Source: DATFJZ01 sp046482845 (lineage in GTDB: Bacteria; Desulfobacterota; Desulfobacteria; Desulfobacterales; Desulfobacteraceae). From it: DNA of 6,699 bases. Shown piece by piece: positions 5,858 to 6,699 of this stretch (position 1 is its first letter; every line of letters begins with the position of its first letter). Both the position numbers and the translations under genes were made by a program. The stretch is taken from NCBI GenBank assembly GCA_046482845.1, contig JAWOEJ010000296.1, positions 1 to 6,699 of the forward strand. The letters are read 5' to 3'. The notes below the pieces were generated by a model. It was not told the origin of the DNA. It saw only the letters and a list, made by a program, of their open reading frames with translations, and made no database searches.

Positions 5858-6699
5858 GACCCGCATAAAAAAGCCGTATGTATTCGGGAGATTCAGAAGT
5901 CGTTGAAGTATTCGGCTAAAAGTTTGGTTGAAGATAAGATACAATCGCTGGGCGTATCGCATTTGTTTGAAGTTACGCAGACCGAGATCCGGCACCGGCA
6001 CGGCACGGGCGTTACTATCTTTCAGGGGATGCAAGACCACACGGCAGAATCAATCAAATCATTGGAAGGCTTTGATATTGCATGGGTAGAGGAAGCGCAA
6101 AGCCTTTCCAAGCGCTCGCTTCGGCTGCTGCGCCCGACCATCCGATCAGACAAAAGCGAGATCTGGTTTTCATGGAACCCCGACCAGCCGCATGATGCCG
6201 TTGCTCAGTTTCTGGACAGTAAAAACGGGCCGCCGCCGAACAGTATATGCGTTCATGTCAATTACGATCAGAACCCGCTTATCAGCGAAACGCTACTGGA
6301 GGAAATGCGTGCCGACCGAAAGCGGATGCCGCCTGAAGATTTCGCACATATATGGCTCGGCGAATACAACACCAAGTCCGATGCGATCATCTTCTCCAGC
6401 CACTACCGGATCGACGATTTTCAGCCCTCCGCGTTCTGGGACGTGCCGTATTACGGATTAGACTTCGGCTTTGCATCCGACCCGACCGCAGCGGTAAAAG
6501 CCTGGACGTACCGAAACACGCTCTATATCGAATACGAAGCGGGGCGCACGAAATTAGAGCTTGACGATACGGCTGCGTATCTGACCGAAGCCATCCCGGA
6601 TATTGCCAGCCATGCGATACGCGCCGATAATGCCCGACCGGAGGCCATCAGCTACCTCAAGCGGCACGGACTGCCCTCGATCAAGGCCGCCGACAAGGG
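5858..6699 (+). CDS. Phage terminase large subunit (PBSX/Terminase_3 type), fragment lacking the N-terminal Walker A segment
   Basis: About 280 residues are readable in the frame starting at 5858, and the frame continues off the right edge. The first residues, DPHKKAVCIREIQKSLKYS, match the part just after the P-loop of PBSX-type terminases. Then come VTQTEIRHRHGTGVTIFQG, a Walker B-like IAWVEEAQ (6077-6100), FSWNPDQPHDA and VNYDQNPLI. The nuclease half starts at YYGLDFGFASDPTA, with a likely catalytic Asp at 6461-6463; a second Asp is in RADNARPEAI (6626-6628). These enzymes use ATP to pump phage DNA into proheads and cut it at headful or specific sites. The Walker A region, about 50 residues by comparison with the family, is missing, and no ATG, GTG or TTG occurs in frame before a TTG at 5903, so the fragment should not be an active packaging motor. 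Codons look richer in CG, CCG and GCG than in the genes to the left. It is either a broken prophage gene or a misjoined contig. Confidence 0.82.

Noticed and set aside
6192..6564. Two + strand open frames at 6192-6461 and 6352-6564
   Set aside because: They lie in other frames of the terminase sequence, whose own frame shows clear family motifs throughout; the alternative translations are Arg/Ser-rich and featureless.

Overview
The window looks like chromosomal or metagenomic DNA from a Gram-negative, flagellated bacterium, probably of the Desulfobacterota (Desulfobacteraceae-like). This is inferred from the family mix: a FliK-type hook-length protein, large secreted Ig/PKD-like repeat proteins, a choice-of-anchor-U-type C-terminal domain and a Gly-run/Cys-Phe tail. 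No taxonomic marker gene is present, so the assignment is tentative.

Left part (2-5753): four genes in a row on the + strand. The first is the 3' part of a FliK-like hook-length control gene that enters from beyond the left edge. It overlaps by 4 bases (ATGA) a small membrane protein with VanZ-like features. That gene directly abuts a 552-residue secreted protein made of five Ig/PKD-like modules. After 41 bases comes a paralogue of about 849 residues: signal peptide, five modules of the same kind, a BIg2-like domain, a PKD/REJ-like domain, a choice-of-anchor-U-like domain and a polyglycine-Cys-Phe tail. Spacing suggests one transcript for at least the first three genes. The two repeat proteins are likely exported or cell-surface structural or adhesive proteins; no enzymatic domain is visible in either.

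Junction (5751-5857): a compact array of short repeats built from GGTAAA, GGGGACAC and TTTACCTATTTC blocks. It supplies the stop codon of the large surface protein and ends where a different kind of sequence begins.

Right part (about 5858-6699): a coding frame with no start codon in the right place that runs off the right edge. It encodes the middle and C-terminal parts of a phage terminase large subunit (PBSX/Terminase_3 type). Walker B and two nuclease aspartates are visible, but the N-terminal Walker A segment is absent because homology starts just after the repeat array. Either a prophage gene was broken at the repeat or the assembly was wrongly joined through a multicopy repeat. This junction is the most unusual feature. 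I see no convincing undescribed defence or RNA system, and no tRNA, rRNA, CRISPR array or complete transposase gene.
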